DNA of 64,000 bases from Verrucomicrobiia bacterium (GCA_035629175.1 DASPIL010000011.1:1-64000); one strand, 5' to 3'; numbered from the stretch's first letter, positions 1-10,076 are shown. The notes: generated by a model not told the origin, from the letters alone. Numbers and translations: made by a program.

Positions 1-203
1 TGGCGCTTCTGTTGAAGAAAAAATCCATCTTGTTCACAACTCGGAAATTTCCCGGCGCGAAAGTTGTTCACATCGGCTGCGGCGAGCTGATCCAAAGGCT
101 TCCTCGCCGATATTGAATAACTTTCGGAACAGCTATAAGGGTGCTCTGATCCGTTCTACAGCGTGGCGTCATTTTCAGGTTTGAACGCTCCTCCTCTCCC
201 CAG

Positions 204-234
204 CCCTCTCCTCCGCTCCGAGCGGAAGAGAGGG
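204..234. repeat. Imperfect inverted repeat, REP-like hairpin
   Basis: CCCTCTC (204-210) pairs with GAGAGGG (228-234), and CCGCT (213-217) with AGCGG (221-225), leaving a 3-nt loop and 2-nt internal mismatches. The flanking pyrimidine-rich CTCCTCTCCCCAG is typical of the 'CCCTCTCC...GGAGAGGG' class of dispersed palindromes. On the minus strand it lies 3' of the GH31 gene and could stabilise or terminate that transcript. No T-tract supports a classical terminator. Confidence 0.5.
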
Positions 235-301
235 TGTTAAGAGTGCAGCTGAGCCTACGGCGACTCACACTTCTGTCCCGATACATCAACGGGCTTTGCT
301 G

Positions 302-327
302 ATTCGTGTGAATTCGTGTCCATTCGT
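302..327. repeat. Short dispersed repeat, TTCGTGT-CATTCGT type
   Basis: The sequence repeats ATTCGTGT twice and ends in CCATTCGT. It resembles the elements near 27441, 27681 and 27784 (TCCGTGT-CATCCGTGGTTA), with T in place of C at equivalent positions. Membership of the same family is an inference from visual similarity. Confidence 0.35.
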
Positions 328-362
328 CGTACTGCGCGCGGTTTCAACTAAATCGTTCCGGC

Positions 363-1955
363 TTAGTCGGTTCGTTCGAAAAAGCAAAGTTCGTCCAGTT
401 GAACTGGCACCGTGATCCGGGCCGGACCTTCGTGGCGTTTGCCATCCAACCCTTGCCACACCCCCGGAGGAAGAACCACTTGCCGTTCGCGTGCCCCCTT
501 CTCCAATACCGGCGCCACCAGAATGCGATCACCCAGGAGAAATTGATCTTTGATTCCTTCATAACCCTGATGCGGAAATGCATACTCCAGGGAGCGCACG
601 ATGGGCTCGCCCGTCGACGCTGATTGGCGCGCCAACTCGAGGATGAAGCTCTTGTGTTTTTCCCGCACCTCGACGGCTTTGCGAGCTGCCTTCAAGTGTG
701 TTGGATCCAGAACACGCCATGGAGCGACAGAGAATTGCATCATTGGCATCAAGGCATGGCACTGCGCAGAGCGCACCACCAGTTCCTGGTCGATCGTCGC
801 ACTCGATTGAAACGACTTATATTCGCCGCCGCCGATCATGTCGGGACAGCAAAACGGGTATCCCATAAGTCCCTCGAGCAGCATGTTCGGAACAAGCTTT
901 GGGAGATCGCTCCACGAATGATCCTTGTCACGCAGCCGCTCCGCCAGGGGCTGGCCACCCATCTTCCACATCGCGCGGTATTCATTGAGCGGATACGCGA
1001 GACCGATTCTGCCAAACAACTCAGAATGCGTGTTGGCCGAAACGGGCTGTGAAGCAACGGTCCCCTGGTAATACGAACTGTCGCCGCCGTCGAACTTGAA
1101 TCCATCCACCTTGTAAGCAGTTTGCAGATAATCGAGCTGCGAACGAAACCAGGCGACCGCCTGCGGGTTCGTGAAGTCGAGCAAGGCGCTCTCGCCATTC
1201 CACCATTTGACCAACGCAACGCCGCCCGTCGAACCCTTCAACAATAGATTGTTCGCGGCCAAATCCGCGTACGAATGAGAGTTGGTGTGCACGAACGGGC
1301 AGACCCAAAGCATCACCTTGAAGCCTTTCGCGTGCAGCGTGCGGATCATTCCCTTTGCATCGGGAAACTTGTTCTTTCGGAAATCCCATTGCCCGTAGTT
1401 CTGCTGCCAGTTGTCGTCAATCATCAGCACGCCAGGGGGGAAATCATTATCCAGGATGCCTTGGGAATATTTCAGAATGTCGGCCTGATTCTGATCGTAC
1501 ATCAACTCGATCCATGTGTTGTATTGTGGCGCTGAGAACAACAGTTCGTCGGGCATCTTCCCTGACGGCGGGAAATGATTACGGCTCGCGTAAAGATAAG
1601 CGTCGCGCAACGAATTACCGGCTCTGGCCTGAATCAGCTGCCCCCCCCTGCCCTCCACCACCATGCCGCGGGACGAAAGTTGAAACGAGAACGGGTCCTC
1701 TGACCAGACAACATCCCCCCGACTCGAGAGCAGCAGTGGCTGGCCCTGGTTCCCATACGTGTCGCCGCACAGGTCTGCCTCATACCCTTCCGCCAAGGGC
1801 ATGCGGTAGCCGTGTTCAATGACTCCGCCCCACCAGGACGTCTTGGTCTGAGCGGACACCACGACCCGCGATGCGTTGGTTGCCGGCGCAGAGTTCGCAG
1901 CGGCCGATCCCGTGGCCAGGGAGCAGGCGAGAAGAAGAATTAAGGATGATTTCAT
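363..1955 (-). CDS. Glycoside hydrolase family 31, MYORG/alpha-galactosidase-like
   Basis: An exported glycosidase of 530 residues. The start at 1955 is preferred because it gives MKSSLILLLACSLATGSAAA, a clean Sec signal peptide; an upstream frame extension adds an implausible leader. The family TIM barrel is visible from about residue 150. VDGFKFDGGD places the likely nucleophile at Asp289, and PDMIGGG places the likely acid/base at Asp372. The KFD-GG and PDMIGG motifs resemble the MYORG branch of GH31, which has alpha-galactosidase activity, more than classical alpha-glucosidases. It is the most downstream member of a minus-strand group with two exported proteins and a pseudopilin. Family assignment is firm; substrate is inferred. 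Confidence 0.85.
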   Translation of the reverse strand: MKSSLILLLACSLATGSAAANSAPATNASRVVVSAQTKTSWWGGVIEHGYRMPLAEGYEADLCGDTYGNQGQPLLLSSRGDVVWSEDPFSFQLSSRGMVVEGRGGQLIQARAGNSLRDAYLYASRNHFPPSGKMPDELLFSAPQYNTWIELMYDQNQADILKYSQGILDNDFPPGVLMIDDNWQQNYGQWDFRKNKFPDAKGMIRTLHAKGFKVMLWVCPFVHTNSHSYADLAANNLLLKGSTGGVALVKWWNGESALLDFTNPQAVAWFRSQLDYLQTAYKVDGFKFDGGDSSYYQGTVASQPVSANTHSELFGRIGLAYPLNEYRAMWKMGGQPLAERLRDKDHSWSDLPKLVPNMLLEGLMGYPFCCPDMIGGGEYKSFQSSATIDQELVVRSAQCHALMPMMQFSVAPWRVLDPTHLKAARKAVEVREKHKSFILELARQSASTGEPIVRSLEYAFPHQGYEGIKDQFLLGDRILVAPVLEKGARERQVVLPPGVWQGLDGKRHEGPARITVPVQLDELCFFERTD

Positions 1956-2029
1956 CGCAGTCGAGCAATCCGGGGGCGGGTCAGTGTGATAGCGGGCGCA
2001 GGCCAGGCCTGCGCCCACCAATCAATCAA

Positions 2030-3628
2030 TTACGGATGAAATAATCCGAAGAAACAATTTGTCGGCGCATGTGAAAACACGGAATTCAACGTGGACTGTC
2101 GCACAACGGCCAGGCGCCGCTGCCCTGCGATGTTCAGCCAGCCAGTTTCCTCCGCCGGAAGTGTCAGCCACTCGCCGTTTGCGAGGTCATTCTCGAGGCT
2201 TTCCGTGGCGTAGAGGCTCGCAAAGCCCAGGTCGGGCTGCGGCCACGTCAGCCAGTATTCCGCATCCGGCGGGTTGATGAAGATCCCCTGGGGATTCGAT
2301 GCCTTCCGCAGCCAGGTCGCCGCATCCAATTCATAGGGCGCGCCTGAAGATACAAAGTTATCGTCCAGCGCGGCTGCCGCACCCGTTATCTTGATCCGGC
2401 TGAATGTGGCCGATTGACCTATCCGCGATGTGTCGGTCGGTCGAACCCCAAAATAGGCAATCAGGTCGCCCTGGAAATGTGCCGCATCGGCTTCAGGAAT
2501 GGTGACGGTCGTGTTGGTGCCAGTTGGCGCCGATATCGTCACGTTGGTGTTGTTGTTAAAGGTCAGCGTCCACGTTCCGACAGGGCTCGATCCCGAGTCG
2601 AAGTCCGTCCAGCCAAGGAAGGTTTCCGCACTGGCACTATTGACCTTGTAACGGAAATTGGCCCTTCCTGTGCCGTCCGCATTCGCAGTGATGGTGAAGT
2701 ACGCCACGTGTGCCGAATCCCAATCCACCGAAACGCCATCAGGACTGCTCATTCCGTTCGCGGGAATGAGATACATCATCGCTTCGAATCCGCTTTGCGC
2801 AGCGCCAGGGAAATCGGCGACGGTAATTGCATACGACGTTGTGTTCGCAGCAGCCGTGGCCGTGTGCCAGGAATAACCGCTGTTCACGGTTCGAATCATC
2901 TGGCGTTGCCAGGCGTCGCCGGGTGCATTCGCAAAAACGCTCACGCCCGCAGGCGGCGCTTTGGCGATCGTGATTGCGGGCTGATTCGTATGCACCGAGG
3001 GCGGGGCGGTGAGTCTCACATTATCGATCCAATACTTGACGGTGTTCGTCAGGCTGCTGCCGCCATTGGAGATAAAGCCCACGACGACGCTGTCGTAGGT
3101 CATGGCAGGAATTCCTGAGAGGGTTCCATGAATGCGCTGCCATCCGTCGGTCGCCGCCAGCGTGGCGAAGCCCTGCACCTGCTGCCACCCGCCGTCCCCG
3201 CCATTGACATACAACCCAACGGCCCCGTAGCTCCCATCCAGCGCCGGCGACGAGTTTGTGACGTCCACCTTCACGAACACTTCGACATCGATGTAATCCC
3301 CCGAGGCGAATGACCCTGCGCCGTAAGCCACCTGCACGTCGTTCCAGCTATTGTTCCAGTTGGGATCCGAGGCGAGCGGCCAGTCAACCGTGACATACAT
3401 GGAACCGCTGCTGGCGTTCCCGTCGGCATCCTGCGCGGAGTCCCAGATTTCGTCGTGTCCCGTGACATACGTTCGCCAGTTTTCCCAAACGATTCCGCCG
3501 AGACCGAACTCGAAAGTGTTCACGAGCAGGTCGTCGGCGCGCGCTGCACCTGCCGAGCCGAGGAGAGCGAGGCCGCAGAAAATGGGAAGGACGGCTTTGG
3601 ATTGGGATCTGATGCGTTGAGCTTTCAT
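2030..3628 (-). CDS. Exported beta-sandwich protein, possible carbohydrate-binding module
   Basis: A 532-residue protein with an N-terminal signal peptide (AVLPIFCGLALLGSAGAARA, cleavage near residue 31). Residues about 35-210 look like a jelly-roll carbohydrate-binding module: they start LLVNTFEFG, have alternating aromatic strands, and close with YWIDNVRLTAPP, as in CBM4/9-like modules. The second half is another beta-rich region with many Asn/Thr strands and no catalytic motif. The last ~80 residues (ATWLRKASNPQG to the end) resemble the C-terminal beta domains common on exported proteins of this phylum. Its neighbours (GH31, a DUF4832 protein) suggest a polysaccharide-handling role. No enzyme activity can be assigned. 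Confidence 0.6.
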   Translation of the reverse strand: MKAQRIRSQSKAVLPIFCGLALLGSAGAARADDLLVNTFEFGLGGIVWENWRTYVTGHDEIWDSAQDADGNASSGSMYVTVDWPLASDPNWNNSWNDVQVAYGAGSFASGDYIDVEVFVKVDVTNSSPALDGSYGAVGLYVNGGDGGWQQVQGFATLAATDGWQRIHGTLSGIPAMTYDSVVVGFISNGGSSLTNTVKYWIDNVRLTAPPSVHTNQPAITIAKAPPAGVSVFANAPGDAWQRQMIRTVNSGYSWHTATAAANTTSYAITVADFPGAAQSGFEAMMYLIPANGMSSPDGVSVDWDSAHVAYFTITANADGTGRANFRYKVNSASAETFLGWTDFDSGSSPVGTWTLTFNNNTNVTISAPTGTNTTVTIPEADAAHFQGDLIAYFGVRPTDTSRIGQSATFSRIKITGAAAALDDNFVSSGAPYELDAATWLRKASNPQGIFINPPDAEYWLTWPQPDLGFASLYATESLENDLANGEWLTLPAEETGWLNIAGQRRLAVVRQSTLNSVFSHAPTNCFFGLFHP

Positions 3629-3664
3629 ATCATATGCACTCGATTTTGATGGGTTGATGGATGT

Positions 3665-5275
3665 TCACGGCGAGCTGACTACACGGTAAAAGCGCGTTGC
3701 TGCGAATGCTTCATCCATGACGCTCCAGTCCGGCGTCGTGGTGTTGGTCACAAAAAATCGAACCCAATCCGCCAGGTTGGTGCTGCCTTCAACGGCCCAT
3801 GGCCCGGGCGCAGCATCGCGGATGGCGAGTGCGAAGGCAGCATCGGAAAAGCTGCCGCGCAGGGACGGCTTGAACGGCCCCGATGTGACTGTGAACTGGC
3901 CCAGAGTCAGCCAGCCGGGAACATCAATGTCCTGCGCGTCATTTGCGAAGCGAAAGGGAACACCGTTGGTGAGCGGGTTCAGCACGCGCAGGAGAACCGT
4001 GTACGCGCCCGGTTGCAATCCATGATCCTCCCGGCTCCAGCTCCAAAGCGTGTTCGTCGCGGCCGGAAGGAGTGAAGAAAGTTTCCATGGTGTGTTCCAT
4101 GTTTGGACCAGCGCGTTACTGCTGTTCAGGAGGCCCAATTGCACTGGCCAGTCGTAGTAAAACGGCGCAACGCCGGCGTTTCGCAATTGCAGGTCGACAC
4201 GGATGCGACTGGAATCGATGACGTCCACCAGCACAGCGTTCGAGACATGCATCTCGTAACCCAGCCGCACACTTCCCGCTAACGCGAGCGTCTTCTGCGC
4301 ACCCGAGAACCCGGGCGAAAATGCGCGATGATTCAGCATCCAGGATGCGTGCGTGAGATCCACACAACGATCGAACTCCTGCCCGGCCGGAACACAGTTG
4401 GTCACGGCCGTGTTCCACATGCAGGGCTGGACCTCCGGCCGCACCTCGCCGCCGATCGGCTGGGTTCGCCACTTGTTCATTTCCCCTGCTGCCTTCAACA
4501 AACCGAGGAACATCCAGTTCGGCGGATCAACCGTTTCAAACGCAAAAGAGTCGTCATGGTATCCGATTTTTCGCGTTGAAGGATTCGTTCCAGCGGGACG
4601 GCGGACGACCAATCGGGTCTTCGTGAACGCCAGCTCAAATGCGTTCAGCACTTCATTCTCCACGGCAGTCGAAGCATACCAAGTCTCGTGCGGGTACGTG
4701 TGCCATTCGCCCCAGAACCCGAGCAACCCTGCTTTGACAAAGCCGACGCGGGGATCGCCATCATAACGTTCGCCAAGCGCGGCAATGAAATTCGTCAGGG
4801 CCGTGCGCAGCAGCGGGTTCTCGTAATCCGGCGACACACTTCGCCCGTTGTTGCCGTAATCCGAGTAACTGTGCGTTTCCAGGCCCGCATCCAACAGGTA
4901 CTGCGGCAACCCGGTGGATTTTCCCGGATAATCCACATAGACCCGGAATACTGTTTGATGCCCGCGGCCGGCCACAGCATTCAGCAAGGTCTCGAGACTG
5001 GACCAATTGAAGTTCGTGGGACCGCTCATCAAGTCACGCAACGAAACGTAATTCCACTCCATGCTATGCGGGAAGGTCGTGTAATTGCCCGAATAAGGCA
5101 TGAAGCCTTTCAGCGGATTGTTGGTTGGCGACGCGGAACGCCCGAGCGAATAGACATTGGTTCCGGCTGCTGAATCCAATGCGGGGCAAACCAGCGCCAG
5201 CGCGAAGGAAATGCAACGCGCAAAACGCTGAATCCTTGTGAAAGTAGTTTCGCGGGTGACGGCGGGATGATGCAT
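3665..5275 (-). CDS. Exported DUF4874/DUF4832 protein
   Basis: A 536-residue protein with a signal peptide ending near SAAGTNVYS. The stretch NPLKGFMPYSGNY, followed by a TIM-barrel-like region with the elements VFRVYVDYPG, GFVKAGLLGFWGEWH and a later RIGYHDDSF, is the hallmark of DUF4874. The following part (ASWMLNHRAFSPG onward, with VRLGYEMHVSNAVL) matches DUF4832, usually found directly after it. The pair is thought to be a secreted glycoside-hydrolase-like protein, but activity is unproven. The C-terminal ~80 residues (FKPSLRGSFSDAAFALAIRDAAPGPW) form a beta domain often appended to exported proteins here. Only 3 nt separate it from the upstream pseudopilin, so the two are likely cotranscribed. 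Confidence 0.75.
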   Translation of the reverse strand: MHHPAVTRETTFTRIQRFARCISFALALVCPALDSAAGTNVYSLGRSASPTNNPLKGFMPYSGNYTTFPHSMEWNYVSLRDLMSGPTNFNWSSLETLLNAVAGRGHQTVFRVYVDYPGKSTGLPQYLLDAGLETHSYSDYGNNGRSVSPDYENPLLRTALTNFIAALGERYDGDPRVGFVKAGLLGFWGEWHTYPHETWYASTAVENEVLNAFELAFTKTRLVVRRPAGTNPSTRKIGYHDDSFAFETVDPPNWMFLGLLKAAGEMNKWRTQPIGGEVRPEVQPCMWNTAVTNCVPAGQEFDRCVDLTHASWMLNHRAFSPGFSGAQKTLALAGSVRLGYEMHVSNAVLVDVIDSSRIRVDLQLRNAGVAPFYYDWPVQLGLLNSSNALVQTWNTPWKLSSLLPAATNTLWSWSREDHGLQPGAYTVLLRVLNPLTNGVPFRFANDAQDIDVPGWLTLGQFTVTSGPFKPSLRGSFSDAAFALAIRDAAPGPWAVEGSTNLADWVRFFVTNTTTPDWSVMDEAFAATRFYRVVSSP

Positions 5276-5278
5276 GGT

Positions 5279-6088
5279 CTATTTAGGCGCCGGAAGGGTG
5301 GATGGTGCAACCCAGTTGTTGTGCCAATCCAACGTCCAAAGCTGCTGCAGCTTGGTCGGACCCGCGTGGCCATCCGCGAACGCGACTTGAATGCCGCCGA
5401 CCAGTGCGGACGCATCCGTGATGTTCCTTGGCGCCGCCTTGGGCGAAACGCCGAAATGCCGGGCGACGCTGAATCTTCCCATAAACGTGTTGTTGCTACC
5501 GTTGTAGAGATCCTTCGCGGGCCCCTCGGTTTCCTGCGGCCATCCATCCACCCACACGGCATCCGCAAACACAGGGGTGCTCGACGGTTTGCGAACACCC
5601 GCTTCCGAAGAATATTTCCAACTATCCGACGCCCCGGGAATGACCGCGCCAGCCGAATAGCTTCCCGTGTAGAGCCAGCCGTTGTAGCCGTAGCTCCCTG
5701 TATAGGTGGTTCCAAACGGATTCCATTTCCACGTTTGGTCGGCAGCGCCAAAGGTGTATTGCGTGCTTAGAATGGTGCGCGTTGTGGCGGCGCTCGCTGA
5801 GGGGCAGACCCGAACTGCATTCACCTTCGCGTGGTAACTGAGCAGTATCGCCATCCAGAGATTCTGGTCGTAGGTGTATTGGAAGGATTTGTTGAAGTCG
5901 CCCAGATACATGCTGTGGGCCAGCCCCAGCTGCTTCACGTTATTGATGCATTGGACATCCTTCGCCTTAAGCTTGGCACGGGATAGCGCCGGCAACAGCA
6001 TTGCGGCCAAAATGGCAATGATCGCGATCACGACGAGCAATTCGATCAATGTGAATGCGCTCGCGGCGAGGTGTCTTCTTATTTTCAT
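5279..6088 (-). CDS. Type II secretion-like pseudopilin with C-terminal DG motif
   Basis: A 269-residue protein with a prepilin signal: a short basic leader ([11 protein letters not shown]), then [20 protein letters not shown] with Glu at position 5 of the mature protein, giving processing by prepilin peptidase and N-methylation of Phe. The C-terminal [17 protein letters not shown] segment is the DG-type motif seen in the very large pseudopilin families of Planctomycetes and Verrucomicrobia. These proteins are numerous and their individual roles are unknown; some are linked to uptake of macromolecules. It heads the minus-strand group that continues into the DUF4832 gene 3 nt downstream, and it is divergent from the sensor kinase gene. 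Confidence 0.85.
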   Translation of the reverse strand: MKIRRHLAASAFTLIELLVVIAIIAILAAMLLPALSRAKLKAKDVQCINNVKQLGLAHSMYLGDFNKSFQYTYDQNLWMAILLSYHAKVNAVRVCPSASAATTRTILSTQYTFGAADQTWKWNPFGTTYTGSYGYNGWLYTGSYSAGAVIPGASDSWKYSSEAGVRKPSSTPVFADAVWVDGWPQETEGPAKDLYNGSNNTFMGRFSVARHFGVSPKAAPRNITDASALVGGIQVAFADGHAGPTKLQQLWTLDWHNNWVAPSTLPAPK

Positions 6089-6225
6089 GCTTGCGGCCCC
6101 TATGCGGGGAAGGTTCGGCGTGGGACGACAGTGTCATGAACGAAGCCGCCTTGAGTAGCTGCACAATGATGTAGCTGGAACAGCCTTGTCGGGGCTGGGA
6201 CGGAAACCTAGAGTGCAACATCAGA

Positions 6226-9200
6226 GTGCCGACGCCCGCCAATGAACAGCGATTCCATGTGTGGATCAACGCCCGCATAGTGCTCGTCGTGGCGTGGATT
6301 TGCTGTTGCGCCACGATCTGCGGCCAGCCTGCGCGACCGCTCGTCCCACCGCAGAACGAATTCATGGTGAAGGCCTGGTCCATGGCCGACGGACTTCCCC
6401 ATCCTTCGGTCACCGCGCTGGCACAGACTCGCGATGGCTACATCTGGATCGGCACCCTCGCGGGGTTGGTGCGGTTTGATGGAGTACGCTTCAAGGTTTA
6501 CACCCCGCAAAATTGTCCGGAACTGCCGCGAAGCCGCATCGGCCGGCTCTTTGAAGGCGCGGATGGCACGCTCTTCATCACCACGGAAAGAGGCGGCGGA
6601 TTGGTGGCCCTGCGTGGGGGCAAGTTCCAGCAACTGCTCGGTTCAGGAAACGAGCAGGATGAAATTGTGAGCGCCTTGAACGAAGGCTCGGGAAGCTCCC
6701 TGTTTGTCGCACGCTCGGGCGCGTTGTGGCGCTGGGCAGACGGGAGGCTCACGACCGTTTCCACCAACCGCGCCTTCTACCCGGTATCTCGGTCGCACGT
6801 TTGTGAAGACGGCCAGGGCAAAATCTGGATGGTCAGCGGCGCACACGAGTCGCGGCGGCTGCTTCGCTTCGATTCTGGCCACGTGGAACCAATCCTCCTC
6901 GAAGGGCCGCTTGCGGGAAGCCGCATCCAGGCAATTACCAAGGACGCGCACGGTCAAATCTGGCTGGGCACATCGAAGGGATTGGCTGCTTTGCGAGAAG
7001 GCCGCTTCGAGCGCATGGAACTGCCTGGGCCAGATTTGACAGCGAGCATCACACACCTCGCCCCCAGCCGGGATGGCGGGCTGTGGGTGTGCGGCGCGAA
7101 TTATTGGCAACAGAAATACCACAACGGCCGCTGGGTGGGCGCAACCAGCAGGATTCAAGGCGTGCAAACGTCGCTTGAACTTTTGGGGGAAGATCGATGG
7201 GGCAACCTATGTTTCGGAAAATATCCCGAGGGATTTGTCACCGTGTCGCCGGAAGGAACAGTCACGAAACTTGACCCGCGCAATGGCCTGCCCGGCACCA
7301 CTGTTTCATGTTATCTGGCCGATCGTGAAGGCAACGAGTGGCTGGGTTTGTTCGATGGCGGACTGGTCCGTTTGCAACCGCGCCGCTTCAGCATTTTAGG
7401 TGGACCCTTGCTCACAACTCCTGTCTATGCCGTCTGTGAAGATCCTGCCGGGGATATCTGGGTGGGCAGCAGTTTCGGCGGTGTTTACCGGTTTCAGGGC
7501 GCTGATGCGACGCGCTTCGGACCCGGCGATCTGCCGTTGACGGATGTGTGGTCGATCTTCGCTGACAGCCGATCCAACCTCTGGATCGGCACATCGTCCC
7601 ACGGCGTCTTTCAATTTCGGGGCGGCCGATTTGTTTCCATGTTCGACCGAAGTCGCATCTCGGATCGGGTGAACGCCATCCATGAAGATCGGCGCGGGCG
7701 AATCTGGTTTGGACATTGGGGCGGACTGGCGTGTTATGCCAATGGCGAGCTTGCCCGCGTGCCGATGCCGTGGTTTTCCGACGAATATGAAGTGGTGGCG
7801 ATCGCGGAGGATAAATTGGATCGACTGTGGCTGGGCACGAAAGGTGCCGGGCTCCTTTGCCTGCAGGACGGCAAGTTCACCTCCTACACCATGACGAACG
7901 GCCTTCCCAGCAACCTCGCGTGGTCTCTCTTTGTCGATCGTCATGACACGCTTTGGATCGGAACGGCGGATGGCGGGCTCAGTTGCTGGCGCGGCGGCAG
8001 GTTCGTGAACATCACAACGCGCGAGGGTCTCGCCGACAACACGGTTTGCCACATCCTTGAAGATTCGATGGGCCGCTTTTGGTTCAGCTCGCCGCACGGG
8101 GTGTTCTCCGCTCACCGATCAGTGCTCGAAGCGTTCGTCCGCGGCGAGAGGCCGGCAATTTCATGCACGCTGTATGGCCAATCCGATGGCATGCTGTCAG
8201 CCGCCTGTACATGCGCGTTCCAACCGTCCGGCTGCGTCACGCGCGACGGGCGGCTGTTATTTCCAACGCTCAAGGGCGTCGCCGTGGTGCGGCCGGATGC
8301 GATCGTTCCGCCTTCGCTTTCGCCGCCGGTGTTCATCGAAGAAGTGACGATCGGCGGAAAAGTGCATGCCGTGAACGGACCAGAAACGTTCACCACGACG
8401 CCAGGCCGATCCCGCCTTGAAATCCGTTACACAGCCGTCAACTTTTCCGCGCCGGAAAAAGTGCGATTCAAGTATCGAATGGAGGGACTCGACGCAGCAT
8501 GGGTCGACTATGGAACGAAACGCGTGGTCGACTATCCCTACCTGCCTCACGGGCGTTACCGGTTTCAAGTCCTGGCGAGCAACGATGACGGCTTATCGAC
8601 TCCGCAGATCGCAAGCATCGAACTGGTCGTTCCACCGCATTTCTGGGAAACGTGGTGGTTCATGGCGTCGCTTCTCCTCACCGGCGGGGTGGGCATTGCG
8701 CTGACGGCGAGACGCCTCGAAAAGACACAGGCGCAACGACGGCTGGAACGGCAGCAGCAGGCTCACCTGGTGGAACTCGAACGCGCCCGCATCGCGCGCG
8801 ATTTCCACGACGACATCGGATCATATCTCACCCACGTCATCGTGCTCAGCGAACTGGTCAAGAGTGATCAGGCGCGGGCCAAAGAGGTGGAGGCGCACGC
8901 GACGATGATCGGCAACACGGCACGGAAGGCGGTGCGCGGCCTCGGCACAATCATCTGGGCTGCCAATCCCAGAAACGACACGCTGGACAGCCTCGTGCAG
9001 TACATCAGCCAGTATTCGTATGACTTTTTTCAAGGCTCCCCCGTGTTGTGCCATTTGGACCTGCCACCCGAAGTCCCGGCATTGCCACTCACCGCCGAGG
9101 TGCGGCACAATCTTTTCATGGTAGTGAAAGAGGCGTTGCATAACATCCTCAAGCACGCCCACGCCTCAGAGGTGCGCTTGAGTTTGAACCTTTACGATGC

Positions 9201-9399
9201 CGGCCTGGAACTTCAGGTGAACGATGACGGCCGCGGTTTCAACGTTGATTCCGTTGCCGCCGGCCAGCGCAGCGGCCTTGGCAACATGCGCCATCGCATG
9301 CAAGCCATCGGCGCAATCCTTGCCATCCACAGCACGCCAGGCGCAGGCACGTCCATTCGCGTACGCTGGAAATATCCAAAACAAATCCCGCCGGTCTAA
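6226..9399 (+). CDS. Reg_prop/Y_Y_Y sensor histidine kinase
   Basis: A 1057-residue membrane sensor. After a probable signal/anchor (VLVVAWICCCATICG), residues ~45-700 carry repeated two-component beta-propeller units of the form W-IGT-GL-R-F. A Y_Y_Y domain follows at ~732-792 (RYTAVNFSAPEKVRFKYRMEGLD), then one membrane helix at ~810-830. The cytoplasmic part has a HisKA_3 dimerisation region with phospho-acceptor His861 (ARDFHDDIG), an N box (VVKEALHNILKHA) and G boxes (DDGRGF, GLGNMRHRM). It is a classical NarL-type kinase rather than a hybrid, because no receiver or AraC domain is attached. In related systems the propeller senses oligosaccharides, so regulation of the divergent glycosidase group is a reasonable inference. 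The GTG start at 6226 is uncertain; a second GTG lies at 6259. Confidence 0.88.
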   Translation: MPTPANEQRFHVWINARIVLVVAWICCCATICGQPARPLVPPQNEFMVKAWSMADGLPHPSVTALAQTRDGYIWIGTLAGLVRFDGVRFKVYTPQNCPELPRSRIGRLFEGADGTLFITTERGGGLVALRGGKFQQLLGSGNEQDEIVSALNEGSGSSLFVARSGALWRWADGRLTTVSTNRAFYPVSRSHVCEDGQGKIWMVSGAHESRRLLRFDSGHVEPILLEGPLAGSRIQAITKDAHGQIWLGTSKGLAALREGRFERMELPGPDLTASITHLAPSRDGGLWVCGANYWQQKYHNGRWVGATSRIQGVQTSLELLGEDRWGNLCFGKYPEGFVTVSPEGTVTKLDPRNGLPGTTVSCYLADREGNEWLGLFDGGLVRLQPRRFSILGGPLLTTPVYAVCEDPAGDIWVGSSFGGVYRFQGADATRFGPGDLPLTDVWSIFADSRSNLWIGTSSHGVFQFRGGRFVSMFDRSRISDRVNAIHEDRRGRIWFGHWGGLACYANGELARVPMPWFSDEYEVVAIAEDKLDRLWLGTKGAGLLCLQDGKFTSYTMTNGLPSNLAWSLFVDRHDTLWIGTADGGLSCWRGGRFVNITTREGLADNTVCHILEDSMGRFWFSSPHGVFSAHRSVLEAFVRGERPAISCTLYGQSDGMLSAACTCAFQPSGCVTRDGRLLFPTLKGVAVVRPDAIVPPSLSPPVFIEEVTIGGKVHAVNGPETFTTTPGRSRLEIRYTAVNFSAPEKVRFKYRMEGLDAAWVDYGTKRVVDYPYLPHGRYRFQVLASNDDGLSTPQIASIELVVPPHFWETWWFMASLLLTGGVGIALTARRLEKTQAQRRLERQQQAHLVELERARIARDFHDDIGSYLTHVIVLSELVKSDQARAKEVEAHATMIGNTARKAVRGLGTIIWAANPRNDTLDSLVQYISQYSYDFFQGSPVLCHLDLPPEVPALPLTAEVRHNLFMVVKEALHNILKHAHASEVRLSLNLYDAGLELQVNDDGRGFNVDSVAAGQRSGLGNMRHRMQAIGAILAIHSTPGAGTSIRVRWKYPKQIPPV

Positions 9400-9425
9400 C
9401 GCGAACATCGACGTGAGCTAACCAA

Positions 9426-10052
9426 ATGAGTACCCGAGTCGCCCTGGTGGAGGACAACAACGACCTCCGAAAGAGCATGAAAAGCCTGCTGCAGCGATCA
9501 CCTCCGCTGCGCGTTGTGGCCGATTATCCCGATGCGGAGTCAGCGCTGGCGGACATCGTCGAACAGAAACCGGACGTCGTGCTGATGGACGTGAAGCTGC
9601 CGAACATGGATGGAGTGGAATGTGTGCGGCAGCTTAAAACCATTCTGCCAACCGTGCTGGTTGTGATGTTGACGGTTCACGACGACAACGATTCGCTCTT
9701 CAATTCGATCCTGGCAGGCGCTGACGGTTTTCTGTTGAAGGACACGGTTCCATCGCGGCTCGTTGAAGCCATTGAAGAAGTGCGCAGTGGCGGCTCGCCC
9801 ATGACACCCCAGATCGCGCGCCGCATCGTTCAGCGGTTTCGCAAAAGCGACCCGGAACCCTCGGTTGTGGCGAACCTGACACCGCGCGAAATGGAAGTCC
9901 TGGAGCAACTGGCGCTTGGGAATCGCTACAAGGAAATCAGCGACAACCTGGGCATCAGCCTGGATGGAATTCGATTCCATATCCGTCACGTGTATAACAA
10001 GCTGCACGTTCATTCGCGGACGGAGGCAGTTTTGAAGTTCCTGAAACGGTAA
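9426..10052 (+). CDS. NarL/FixJ-family response regulator
   Basis: A 208-residue DNA-binding regulator and partner of the kinase 26 nt upstream. The receiver domain (1-~120) has the acidic pocket VEDN, phospho-acceptor Asp55 in VVLMDVKLP, Thr at VVMLTVHDD and Lys in FLLKDT. The LuxR-type helix-turn-helix occupies ~147-204 (LTPREMEVLEQLALG, then YKEISDNLGISLDGIRFHI). Pairing with a HisKA_3 kinase is the usual arrangement for this regulator class. Confidence 0.93.
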   Translation: MSTRVALVEDNNDLRKSMKSLLQRSPPLRVVADYPDAESALADIVEQKPDVVLMDVKLPNMDGVECVRQLKTILPTVLVVMLTVHDDNDSLFNSILAGADGFLLKDTVPSRLVEAIEEVRSGGSPMTPQIARRIVQRFRKSDPEPSVVANLTPREMEVLEQLALGNRYKEISDNLGISLDGIRFHIRHVYNKLHVHSRTEAVLKFLKR

Positions 10053-10076
10053 GTACCTTCGCACGAGATCGAGCAC

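Larger units (their letters stand above)
1..362. other. Gene-poor stretch downstream of the GH31 gene
   Basis: I see no convincing gene here. The short open frames on both strands have no recognisable domain and no initiation context. The stretch holds an inverted repeat near 204-234 and a short direct-repeat element near 302-327, both resembling dispersed repeats rather than coding sequence. It lies 3' of the minus-strand GH31 gene, so the inverted repeat could also act in transcript termination. Confidence 0.5.
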
